IMG/VR virus record: IMGVR_UViG_3300046703_000336
Coordinates: 1-28,319 of that record
Origin: a virus
Direction: 5' to 3' (one strand)
Length of the DNA stretch: 28,319 nucleotides
The notes beneath the pieces were generated by a model, which saw nothing but the letters and a program-made list of their open reading frames with translations, searched no databases and was not told where the DNA came from. Positions 13,208 to 19,464 of the stretch are shown piece by piece. Position numbers and translations under genes: made by a program. Numbering within the stretch: the first letter of the stretch is position 1; every line of letters begins with the position of its first letter.

Positions 13208-14014
13208 ATGAACAACACAAAAAAGAATCTGCTTTCTGCTTTCCGCCGGCCCGTGAAGTCTTTGCTCCTTGCTTCACTGGGCTGCTTTCTGCTTTGGCTT
13301 TTCCCGGCCAGCGCCCAATTTTCAACCAATCCCATCGGCACCATCCCAGCCACCAACAGTTTCGGGACCAATGCTTATCTTTGGGGGACGAACAGCCAGG
13401 CATTTACCACCAACAAGCCAGGCAATATCTCGCCGACCAACGCCTTCGGGACCAACGCGATCCACTTTGGCACCAACAGCACCGCGTTTGCCACGAACGC
13501 GCCGGGGACCGCATCGCTGCCGCTGCAGACGAATATTTATCTGGTCGGGACCAATCTGGTCACCAACATCTTTTCCGGCCGGTTCTCCACCAACGCGCCC
13601 GGCAATCGCACAAACTCCGGCACGTTCACCGGAACGGCGGGACGGATCGCAATCATTACGGGTGTCAGCAATTTGGTGACGACGATCATGACGAATTATT
13701 CATTAATCGTGAGCAATGCCGGCTGCTCCTCCATGAACGGGTTCTATGACTGGACGGGAAACAATTACTACGTGATGCCCGGCGGCACGAACATAATTGA
13801 CTGGCGCTCCTACCCCCCCAGCACGCTTAAAAGCAATTCCACCGTCGAATATCTCTCCGGCGGAACTCTTACAGGTACCTATGGCACGAACAGTTACGGA
13901 AGCACTTATCCCGTTGGGATTGGTCCTCTGCCGACAGTTTTGGATTCTGCAACGCGGTTTGTCCTGTCAACCAATCTGGCCAGTACCATCAGTTACACCA
14001 CCAATTATCCCTAA
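13208..14014 (+). CDS. Exported Thr/Asn-rich repeat protein, fibre-like
   Basis: 268 residues. The signal peptide (residues 1 to about 37, ending FPASA|QFS) is partly encoded by TTTCTGC-type heptads. After it a 28-residue period repeats: FGTNAYLWGTNSQAF at 52 and FGTNAIHFGTNSTAF at 80, each followed by a TNxPG unit, related to the 14-residue repeats of the preceding gene. Residues 168 to 180 (VSNAGCSSMNGFY) match VSNAGSAGFNGTY in the large exported protein at 22237, so the two probably share a surface-binding module. Fibre or adhesin role is inferred from repeats, export and context. Confidence 0.75.
   Translation: MNNTKKNLLSAFRRPVKSLLLASLGCFLLWLFPASAQFSTNPIGTIPATNSFGTNAYLWGTNSQAFTTNKPGNISPTNAFGTNAIHFGTNSTAFATNAPGTASLPLQTNIYLVGTNLVTNIFSGRFSTNAPGNRTNSGTFTGTAGRIAIITGVSNLVTTIMTNYSLIVSNAGCSSMNGFYDWTGNNYYVMPGGTNIIDWRSYPPSTLKSNSTVEYLSGGTLTGTYGTNSYGSTYPVGIGPLPTVLDSATRFVLSTNLASTISYTTNYP
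13229..13295. repeat. Two pairs of CTGCTTT heptads encoding a signal peptide
   Basis: CTGCTTT twice at 13229-13242 and twice at 13282-13295, the complement strand of the GCAGAAA family. In this frame they encode LLSAF and GCFLLW, that is, much of the n/h-region of the signal peptide of the gene starting at 13208. Confidence 0.75.
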
Positions 14015-14018
14015 TATT

Positions 14019-14468
14019 ATGGACAAAAACACCACGCTCTTCGGCGGCAAAACCATCACCGTCCACTTTGAATCAATCTTCGCCGACGGCTCGACCACGC
14101 CGGACGCGCAAGTCAAGGTCCGGCAGATCCCGGTGCGCGAGTACGAGACGGGATTTCCGTTCGTGGATGACGAGCCGGCCCTGGCTGGATTTCTCTGCGG
14201 CAAAGACAAACCCTGGGCGATCAACTTGACCCCCGAATCTTTTGAGGAAGTCCTGACCATCGGTCGGGAGGTCAATGCGAAGGGTTTTTTTTCCTTCTGC
14301 CAGCGCCGTACGGAACGCGCGGCGCGCGAGCAGGCGGCTATGATTGGCATCATGGCCACGCTGCCGCCGGAGACGCTGAAGGCGGCGATGGAGCGGGGTC
14401 TGGCGATACAGGCACAATCTCGCTCGCCGATCTTGTCGCCCGGATTTGTGTCGCCACCGGCCAGATAG
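14019..14468 (+). CDS. Tail assembly chaperone (gpG-like)
   Basis: 149 residues. A beta-rich N-terminal half (TLFGGKTITVHFESIF, VKVRQIPVREYETGF) is followed by helices (TERAAREQAAMIGIMATL). The place, between tail tube and tape measure, and the overlapping second frame match the G/GT chaperone pair of lambda-type tails, which coats the tape measure during tail assembly. The gene carries a canonical slippery run at 14282-14292, from which the -1 frame stays open to 14638. No Shine-Dalgarno is seen; ATG 14019 follows the upstream stop by four bases. Confidence 0.7.
   Translation: MDKNTTLFGGKTITVHFESIFADGSTTPDAQVKVRQIPVREYETGFPFVDDEPALAGFLCGKDKPWAINLTPESFEEVLTIGREVNAKGFFSFCQRRTERAAREQAAMIGIMATLPPETLKAAMERGLAIQAQSRSPILSPGFVSPPAR
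14282..14325 (+). promoter_or_regulatory. Candidate programmed -1 frameshift site
   Basis: In the chaperone frame the codons read AAG GGT TTT TTT TCC. This contains two overlapping slippery heptamers, G GGT TTT (14282-14288) and T TTT TTT (14285-14291). Eleven bases downstream GCGCCG (14303-14308) can pair with CGGCGC (14320-14325) to make a stimulatory stem. The -1 frame is open from here to 14638. Confidence 0.6.
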
Positions 14469-14638
14469 ACCGCGAACTGGCCACGGCGCAGACGCTGGAA
14501 TGGCTGCAGTTGCTGGCGGACGCCGCAGCGCGGCAGCGCACGATGGAATTGCTGGATGCCGCCGTGGCCGCCCGCGCCGGCCAGGCCACCGTGGACGGGT
14601 TTAAAGATTTTACGAGAGAGCTGAAAACCAAATTATGA
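14291..14638 (+). CDS. -1 frame extension of the tail chaperone (gpGT-like T part)
   Basis: The -1 frame runs without a stop from the slippery site to TGA 14636-14638, giving a 206-residue fusion with the first 91 chaperone residues. Its second half is clearly protein-like and helical (SLADLVARICVATG, then ELATAQTLEWLQLLADAAAR, ending FKDFTRELKTKL). No ATG, GTG or TTG in that frame covers this part, which argues for frameshifting over a separate start. One caution: the first 40 or so residues after the slip are Gly/Ala-rich and look less natural, so the slip could happen nearer the end of the main frame at a less canonical site. Confidence 0.6.
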   Translation, partial: FLLPAPYGTRGARAGGYDWHHGHAAAGDAEGGDGAGSGDTGTISLADLVARICVATGQIDRELATAQTLEWLQLLADAAARQRTMELLDAAVAARAGQATVDGFKDFTRELKTKL

Positions 14639-14720
14639 AAGCAGAAAGCAGAAAGCAGAAATGGGGCACCGGCTGCCCGGCCGATTTCAGCTTTCCCAAT
14701 TTCTACTTTCTGCTTTTGCT
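14636..14720. repeat. Inverted pair of GCAGAAA-type heptads before the tape measure gene
   Basis: Three GCAGAAA units at 14641-14661 face TTTCTAC/TTTCTGC units at 14700-14713, with GGGCA-ccggc-TGCCC between them. The whole 85 bases can fold back on itself and ends four bases before the GTG start of the tape measure gene. Confidence 0.7.
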
Positions 14721-14723
14721 TTT

Positions 14724-16586
14724 GTGAGCGAACCAATACGCATCATCGTCACGGCGGAAACGGCGCAAGCCGCCGCCGCGCTGCAGGCGTTTGTCTCGCA
14801 GACCAGCTCCGGGCTGAAGACGCTCGTGCCGGCGGCCGGTGGCGCGGGCAACTCGCTCACGCAACTGCGCCAGGCCACGCTGCTCACCCGCGAAGGTTTC
14901 CACAGTCTTTCCGCCGCGGCTTTGTTGCTGGGCGGCTCGCGCTTCCCCATGCTCGCCCAGGCCATCATAGGCGTGCGCAGCGCCATGATGGGCGTGCGCA
15001 CGACGGCCATGTTGACCGGCGCGACACTCACGGCCACCGCCAGCGTGCTTGCCATTTTTGCGGCCGCCGCACTGCCCGAAGTTGTCTATTGGTGGAAGGC
15101 GCACAAAGCCGCCGAAGAGGAGGCAATGTCAATTACGCTGCTTCACAACCAGCAACTGGAAATTCAGGCGTCGCTGCTCAAACAAATTACCGCCATCCGG
15201 TCCGCCGGATTGATTGACCAGCGGGAAGCGGACCTGTTTGCAAAAATGGCGCAGAGCGGCGATGCCGGACGGACGGCCGTAAGCAAGGAAATGATCGCTC
15301 GCGGTTTGAACGTCCCAGCCATCGAGTTCACCAAGCTGGCGAAGAAAATCTACGACGATGGCCTGGCCGCTTACGACAAGGAACGACAGAAGGCATTGGA
15401 CGAATTTTACGCCCGCAAGATCGAGCTGGAAGGGTTCGCCAAAATCGGCGGGCCACTCGCCGACCCCATCAAACAAGCGGAAGCGGCGTACCAGAACAGG
15501 AAGAATTACGAGGACGAGATCGCCAAAATAAACCAGAAAGAGCTGGATGCCAACGAGGAGAAAAACAACAAACTCGAACAGAGCAACCGGGAATTCTGGG
15601 AGGCGGACGCGGCTATCCAGAGGCAAATAGACGAGGAAATAAAAAAGGACAAACTCGAAGCCCTCAAGGAGGTCGTCGAGGCGCAACAGCAGCAGCGCGA
15701 CGCGCTCATGGAACGGAAGTTCGACATCGCCAACGACCCGGAACTGACCGAAACCCAAAGGGCCGCTGCGCTGCAAAAAGTTTTACAGTTGCAAATCCAG
15801 AATGCCCGCAGCGTCCAGGAGGAACTGCGCTACAAAAAAGAACTAAAGCAACTTCAGGACTCTCAAACATTTGGCGGCCAATTCCGGCAGGCATACGTCC
15901 AGCTCCAAAACCTGAACAACTTGGCCATGGAATCGGGCGCTTTGTTCCAAAATGTTTTTAACACGGCCGTCTCCAGCATCAGCCAAAATATCACCGGCCT
16001 TATCATGGGCACGGAAACCTGGCGGCAGGCGCTGATGAACATCGCCAACACCGTCATCGAATCCATAATTCAGGGCATCATCCAAATGGGCGTCCGCTGG
16101 GTGCTGACCCAAACAATGATGGCCATCCTCGGCGAAACGCTTTCAGCCTCGGCCGTCGGCGTGGCCGCCGGCGAAGCCGCGGCACTCGATGCCATCTGGT
16201 GGACGCCGGCCGTGCTCTCCACCGTCGCCACCGCCGGCGTGACCGCCATTGATGCGCCGGGATTGGTGGCTGCCGCGATGCTCGGCTTCGCTGAAGGCGG
16301 CTACACCGGCACCGGCGGCACGCACGACGTGGCTGGCGTGGTCCATCGCGGTGAATATGTCTTCCCTCAATCCGCTGTGAATCGCATCGGCGTCGGCAAT
16401 CTCGCGGCGCTGCATCAAGGCGGCAACGGCGCCCCCGCCGCTGGTCCGGCTTCGGGTTCTAAAACCAACACCTCCATTTACGCCTTTACCGATCCGCGCC
16501 AGATGGCCGATCACCTGGAGAAAAACGATGACCACGAAAAATGGGTCGTGGACGTGATGAGCCGAAACATTCACCGCTTTCGATAA
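14724..16586 (+). CDS. Phage tail tape measure protein
   Basis: 620 residues from GTG 14724. The protein sets tail length and passes into the host envelope. An N-terminal helix (TAQAAAALQAFVSQTSSG) leads to hydrophobic helices (about residues 70 to 125, with MLTGATLTATASVLAIFAAA), a long coiled coil (about 225 to 400, QEELRYKKELKQLQD), and a second hydrophobic region near 440 to 520. The end has the conserved tape-measure box GGYTGTGGTHDVAGVVHRGE near 524, then YVFPQSAVNRIGVGNL. An in-frame ATG at 14661 would add 21 residues encoded by repeat DNA (with QFLLSAFAFV), so the GTG is preferred. A short tape measure suggests a tail of roughly 90 nm by the usual 1.5 angstrom per residue rule. Confidence 0.85.
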   Translation: MSEPIRIIVTAETAQAAAALQAFVSQTSSGLKTLVPAAGGAGNSLTQLRQATLLTREGFHSLSAAALLLGGSRFPMLAQAIIGVRSAMMGVRTTAMLTGATLTATASVLAIFAAAALPEVVYWWKAHKAAEEEAMSITLLHNQQLEIQASLLKQITAIRSAGLIDQREADLFAKMAQSGDAGRTAVSKEMIARGLNVPAIEFTKLAKKIYDDGLAAYDKERQKALDEFYARKIELEGFAKIGGPLADPIKQAEAAYQNRKNYEDEIAKINQKELDANEEKNNKLEQSNREFWEADAAIQRQIDEEIKKDKLEALKEVVEAQQQQRDALMERKFDIANDPELTETQRAAALQKVLQLQIQNARSVQEELRYKKELKQLQDSQTFGGQFRQAYVQLQNLNNLAMESGALFQNVFNTAVSSISQNITGLIMGTETWRQALMNIANTVIESIIQGIIQMGVRWVLTQTMMAILGETLSASAVGVAAGEAAALDAIWWTPAVLSTVATAGVTAIDAPGLVAAAMLGFAEGGYTGTGGTHDVAGVVHRGEYVFPQSAVNRIGVGNLAALHQGGNGAPAAGPASGSKTNTSIYAFTDPRQMADHLEKNDDHEKWVVDVMSRNIHRFR

Positions 16587-16615
16587 AGGCTGAAGGCTGA
16601 ATGCTAAAGGCTAAA
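16585..16615. repeat. Heptad repeat, GGCTRAA orientation (4 units)
   Basis: Units AAAGGCT, GAAGGCT, GAATGCT, AAAGGCT run from the last base pair of the tape measure stop to five bases before ATG 16621. Identical over 24 bases to 11832-11855. Confidence 0.9.
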
Positions 16616-16620
16616 GTAAA

Positions 16621-18639
16621 ATGATCTCAGTAACGTTCAACGCCGCCGCCGCCTACCTGCTCGACGATGCGCCGAACTGGGCCGCTGGCGCGTTCGTGGT
16701 TGAGGCCACGATCCCGGCGAGTTATGAGCGCGGCCTGACCGGCCGCGAGACGCGCAGGCCCACTGCTGACACGCTGCGGCTCAACTGCAAGTTCACCGCC
16801 ACGCTCACGTCATCCGCCGCCATCACCGCGCTGCGCAACTCGTTGCAGGCGCTGAACACGCAGCCCGTGCTTTGTCCTTTCTGGCCGGCCGGCTTTGCAC
16901 CCGGCATCACGCCGCCGGTTGCGGCTGCTTATTACGCGCTGTTCAATACGGACGGCAGTTATGACTCAATTCAGGCTGCTGCCAGCCTGCCATTTGCCAA
17001 GCAGGCTTACCCGCTCATGGTTGGAATTTTGGCGCAAAGTCCCGAGCCGACGCTGATGGCCGGCGGCGCGGCTGAGGTTGGTTTTGAATTTGCCGACAAC
17101 GGCAATTACCCGCTCACACCGGCGACGTTCGCCGCGCCAAATGGTTTGACGGCCGCCGGCGGCGTGCGCCCGCTCTTTCCTTTCCTGCCGGACTGGACGA
17201 CACTGCCCAAATCCGGCGGCAGCGAGCAGGATATTGACCGTCGGCAGATCGGCCAGTTGCGCACGCTGGCCACCGCGTACTACACGCAACGCGGGCGGCG
17301 CAAGACGCAGCAGTTCTTCACCCTGCAAACTCACGACGCTTTTAATCTGTTCCGGTTCTTTGCCGACATGGGCGGCGAACAAAACAATTTCTGGCTTGGC
17401 GCGGCGCTCAACGAGGCGAACCTCACCGCGAACCTTGGAGCCGCCGCCACCAGCCTGACGGTGGACAATGGTCCGGCGCTCGGCACGAACGCTTTTATCC
17501 TGCTCGGCGACGGCGTCAACCGTGTGCCGCTCGTCGTGAGCAGCGTCGCCGGCAACACATGGAACCTGGCCGCCGCGCCGGGGACCGCTTTTAAAGTGGG
17601 ATTAACGACCATTGAAAGCCTCGTTTTGGCGCGCTTTGATGCGCTGAAACTACAGGTAAATTTCTCGTCGCCGATACTTGCCACCGCGCAGATCAGTTTC
17701 AAGGAATTGCCTTGGGAGACCAATGCTGTGGCCGGCGAGACTTACGGCACGACCATGGGCGCGCTGCCGCCAACGGCCAGCTTTTTCAAGTTCACCCAGG
17801 TCATGCCCAGCGGGACCACGACGTGGTATTACACCGGATTTGAACGCGATCTATCCGACGGCACAAACACCTGGCTGTCCGCGCCGATGGAATACGACAG
17901 CATTACCGAGACGGCGGACCTCAAGCGAAACCAGACCACCATCACCGCGCGCAATTTCTCCGGCAATCCGCTGGCGCTGCTTTTTCCGATGGCGTTGGAG
18001 TGGCCGTTGATGCTGGAAATCTTTGAGGGCGACGTGACACCGTCCACCAGCGCGGTTTCAAATCTGCGCTGCTATTTTTACGGCGAGGTTGGCGGCGCGG
18101 ACCTGGAGCCGCCCTTCATCACCGCGCAATGCGCAACGCTCTCGCACATTTTTGACCGGCAGATTCCGCGCCGGCTTTATCAGCGCACCGATAATTGGGT
18201 GCTCTTCGAGACCGCCAACGGACTGCTGCCGGCGAACTGGCAGTGGAATGCCGTCGTCGTGAGCTACGACGCAACGGCCGCCACGCTGGTCATCGGCACC
18301 ATCACCAGCTCCAACGGTGCCACGCTCACTGCGCATTATTTCAGCGCCGGGTATTTCATCGTCACGGCCGCCAGCGACGGCAAACAGCAGGTGCGCATGA
18401 TCGGCGACAACACCGCGCCCGCCGGCGGCCACATGTCGCTTTACCTTTCAACTCCGTTGACGACCGCGCCAACGGCCGGCGACGTGGTGAACTTGTATCC
18501 CGGCTACGACGGCCTGGCCACAACCGCGCAAAGCAAGTTCAGCAACTATCAGCAGAAGTTCGGAGGGTTCCCGTTCATGCCCGTGGGCAATCCGAGCGTG
18601 TTGCGCATCACCCAGCCGGCTGGAGGCGGAAAGAAGTAA
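16621..18639 (+). CDS. Baseplate/distal tail protein (DUF2460-like plus DUF2163/BR0599-like)
   Basis: 672 residues. The first 380 or so are beta-rich with HDAFNLFRFFADMGGEQNNF and a cluster of short Val/Thr strands, in the place of GTA DUF2460-type distal tail proteins. From about 395 to the end the pattern matches DUF2163/BR0599: YTGFERDLSDGTNTWLSAPM, SITETADLKRNQTTITARNF, LEIFEGDVTP, then FYGEVGG and IPRRLYQRT. The usual Cys after the last motif is absent here (RTDNWVLFE). In gene transfer agents these are two genes directly before an NlpC/P60 peptidase; here they would be joined, and the peptidase follows. Confidence 0.7.
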   Translation: MISVTFNAAAAYLLDDAPNWAAGAFVVEATIPASYERGLTGRETRRPTADTLRLNCKFTATLTSSAAITALRNSLQALNTQPVLCPFWPAGFAPGITPPVAAAYYALFNTDGSYDSIQAAASLPFAKQAYPLMVGILAQSPEPTLMAGGAAEVGFEFADNGNYPLTPATFAAPNGLTAAGGVRPLFPFLPDWTTLPKSGGSEQDIDRRQIGQLRTLATAYYTQRGRRKTQQFFTLQTHDAFNLFRFFADMGGEQNNFWLGAALNEANLTANLGAAATSLTVDNGPALGTNAFILLGDGVNRVPLVVSSVAGNTWNLAAAPGTAFKVGLTTIESLVLARFDALKLQVNFSSPILATAQISFKELPWETNAVAGETYGTTMGALPPTASFFKFTQVMPSGTTTWYYTGFERDLSDGTNTWLSAPMEYDSITETADLKRNQTTITARNFSGNPLALLFPMALEWPLMLEIFEGDVTPSTSAVSNLRCYFYGEVGGADLEPPFITAQCATLSHIFDRQIPRRLYQRTDNWVLFETANGLLPANWQWNAVVVSYDATAATLVIGTITSSNGATLTAHYFSAGYFIVTAASDGKQQVRMIGDNTAPAGGHMSLYLSTPLTTAPTAGDVVNLYPGYDGLATTAQSKFSNYQQKFGGFPFMPVGNPSVLRITQPAGGGKK

Positions 18640-18658
18640 ATGCTAAAGGCTGAAGGCT
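18638..18658. repeat. Heptad repeat, GGCTRAA orientation (3 units)
   Basis: Units AAATGCT, AAAGGCT, GAAGGCT fill the 21 bases between the baseplate gene stop and ATG 18661. No ribosome site is left. Confidence 0.9.
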
Positions 18659-18660
18659 AA

Positions 18661-19221
18661 ATGAAACCATTCTTTTCCACCGTCGAAAAAATCCTGCGCC
18701 TCGAAACCGCTGCCGCTGCCTGGCTCGGCACGCCCTTCATGCCGCACGCGGCCGTCAAGGGCGCCGGCGTCTGCTGCCAGAAACTCGTCGGCTCTCTTTA
18801 CATCGAGAGTGGATTCATCCCCGCCGGTTTTGAGTTACCCGACGGCCCGATGGACTGGAGCCACGCGCACAAAGACAGCCTCATCGCCGCCTTCATGGAC
18901 CGCCAGCCGAATTTTCAGCCTTTAGCATTTAGCCTTCAGCCTTTTTTTCCCGGCGACATGCTCGGCATCAAAATCGGCGGCTGCGTCCATCATTGCGGCA
19001 TCGTGATCACCGCCGACGGAAAATTCATTCACTGCCTGCGCGGCAGCGGCGTCATTTTCAGCAACATCCGCGACGCGAGTTATCTCCAGCGCATTCAAAA
19101 AATCTGGCGCCCGATTTCTCAACCTTCACCCCGTGGAATTGAAGCTAATATTCCACGGGGCGAGACCCTCAACCCTCAACCCCTGCCGCGTGGCGAAGCT
19201 TTACGCGGCTCAACCATTTAA
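18661..19221 (+). CDS. NlpC/P60-type cell-wall peptidase of the tail
   Basis: 186 residues. The fold is recognisable by WLGTPFMPHAAVKGAGVCCQKLV with catalytic Cys C39 (C38 takes the usual Asp place of the GxDC motif), PGDMLGIKIGGCVHHCGIVI with catalytic His H111, and FIHC with polar third residue H124. Such tail-tip peptidases cut host peptidoglycan during entry; RcGTA g14 is the model. Two parts look repeat-made: residues 85 to 94 (FQPLAFSLQP), encoded by TTYAGCC heptads inside the domain between the Cys and His motifs, and the last 40 residues, encoded by a palindrome and CCCTCAA heptads. TAATG overlaps the next gene. Confidence 0.85.
   Translation: MKPFFSTVEKILRLETAAAAWLGTPFMPHAAVKGAGVCCQKLVGSLYIESGFIPAGFELPDGPMDWSHAHKDSLIAAFMDRQPNFQPLAFSLQPFFPGDMLGIKIGGCVHHCGIVITADGKFIHCLRGSGVIFSNIRDASYLQRIQKIWRPISQPSPRGIEANIPRGETLNPQPLPRGEALRGSTI
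18914..18941. repeat. Heptad repeat, TTYAGCC family (4 units), inside the peptidase gene
   Basis: A-B-B-A order again (A TTCAGCC, B TTTAGCN). It is read in the only one of three frames that lacks a stop, giving QPLAFSLQP. Confidence 0.9.
19129..19160. repeat. Palindrome encoding part of the peptidase C terminus
   Basis: CCCCGTGGAAT, a 10-base loop, then ATTCCACGGGG: a perfect 11-bp stem translated as SPRGIEANIPRG. REP-like; no T-run follows. Confidence 0.75.
19166..19209. repeat. CCCTCAA heptads followed by a GCCGCGT hairpin
   Basis: Two CCCTCAA units (19166-19179) are followed by GCCGCGT (19185-19191) and its complement ACGCGGC (19203-19209). All of it is translated at the end of the peptidase gene, 12 bases before the next ATG. 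Confidence 0.65.
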
Positions 19222-19412
19222 TGTTTGGAGGAAATACATCACAACCGCCGACGGCCAAACCCTTCGGAGTGCAGGACCAGATGACCAGCAACCAGCAGCA
19301 GGCGGTTCCCGTCGCGTACATCGCGGGCACCCGCAAGCTCGCCGTGAAATGGCTCACGCCGATCTACAACCTGCGCAGCGCACCCGCGCCCGCGCGTACC
19401 GGAAAAAAATGA
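19221..19412 (+). CDS. 63-residue tail-tip accessory protein
   Basis: ATG 19221 overlaps the peptidase stop. The peptide has a Gln/Pro/Thr-rich start (GGNTSQPPTAKPFGVQDQM) and a beta-like core (QAVPVAYIAGTRKLAVKWLT). A PVxYG-type segment followed by a basic strand is usual at the N terminus of tail-tip hub proteins, so this may be a split-off N-terminal module working with the hub gene that follows. The frame ends ATGA into a short repeat-encoded peptide. Confidence 0.6.
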   Translation: MFGGNTSQPPTAKPFGVQDQMTSNQQQAVPVAYIAGTRKLAVKWLTPIYNLRSAPAPARTGKK

Positions 19413-19459
19413 TGATAAACACCAAACTTCAGCCTTTAGCTTTTAGCCTTCAGCCTTAA
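19409..19459 (+). CDS. 16-residue repeat-encoded leader peptide
   Basis: MMINTKLQPLAFSLQP, starting in an ATGA overlap with the previous gene and stopping six bases before the hub gene ATG at 19465. It carries the same QPLAFSLQP as the peptide at 9453 and the insertion in the peptidase. Real expression is uncertain. Confidence 0.3.
   Translation: MMINTKLQPLAFSLQP
19428..19455. repeat. Heptad repeat, TTYAGCC family (4 units)
   Basis: A-B-B-A order (TTCAGCC, TTTAGCT, TTTAGCC, TTCAGCC) directly before the hub gene start. Confidence 0.9.
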
Positions 19460-19464
19460 TTTTT

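Noticed and set aside
9460-19455. Heptad arrays as a CRISPR array
   Set aside because: Units are 7 bp, tandem without spacers, and scattered among genes; no cas genes.
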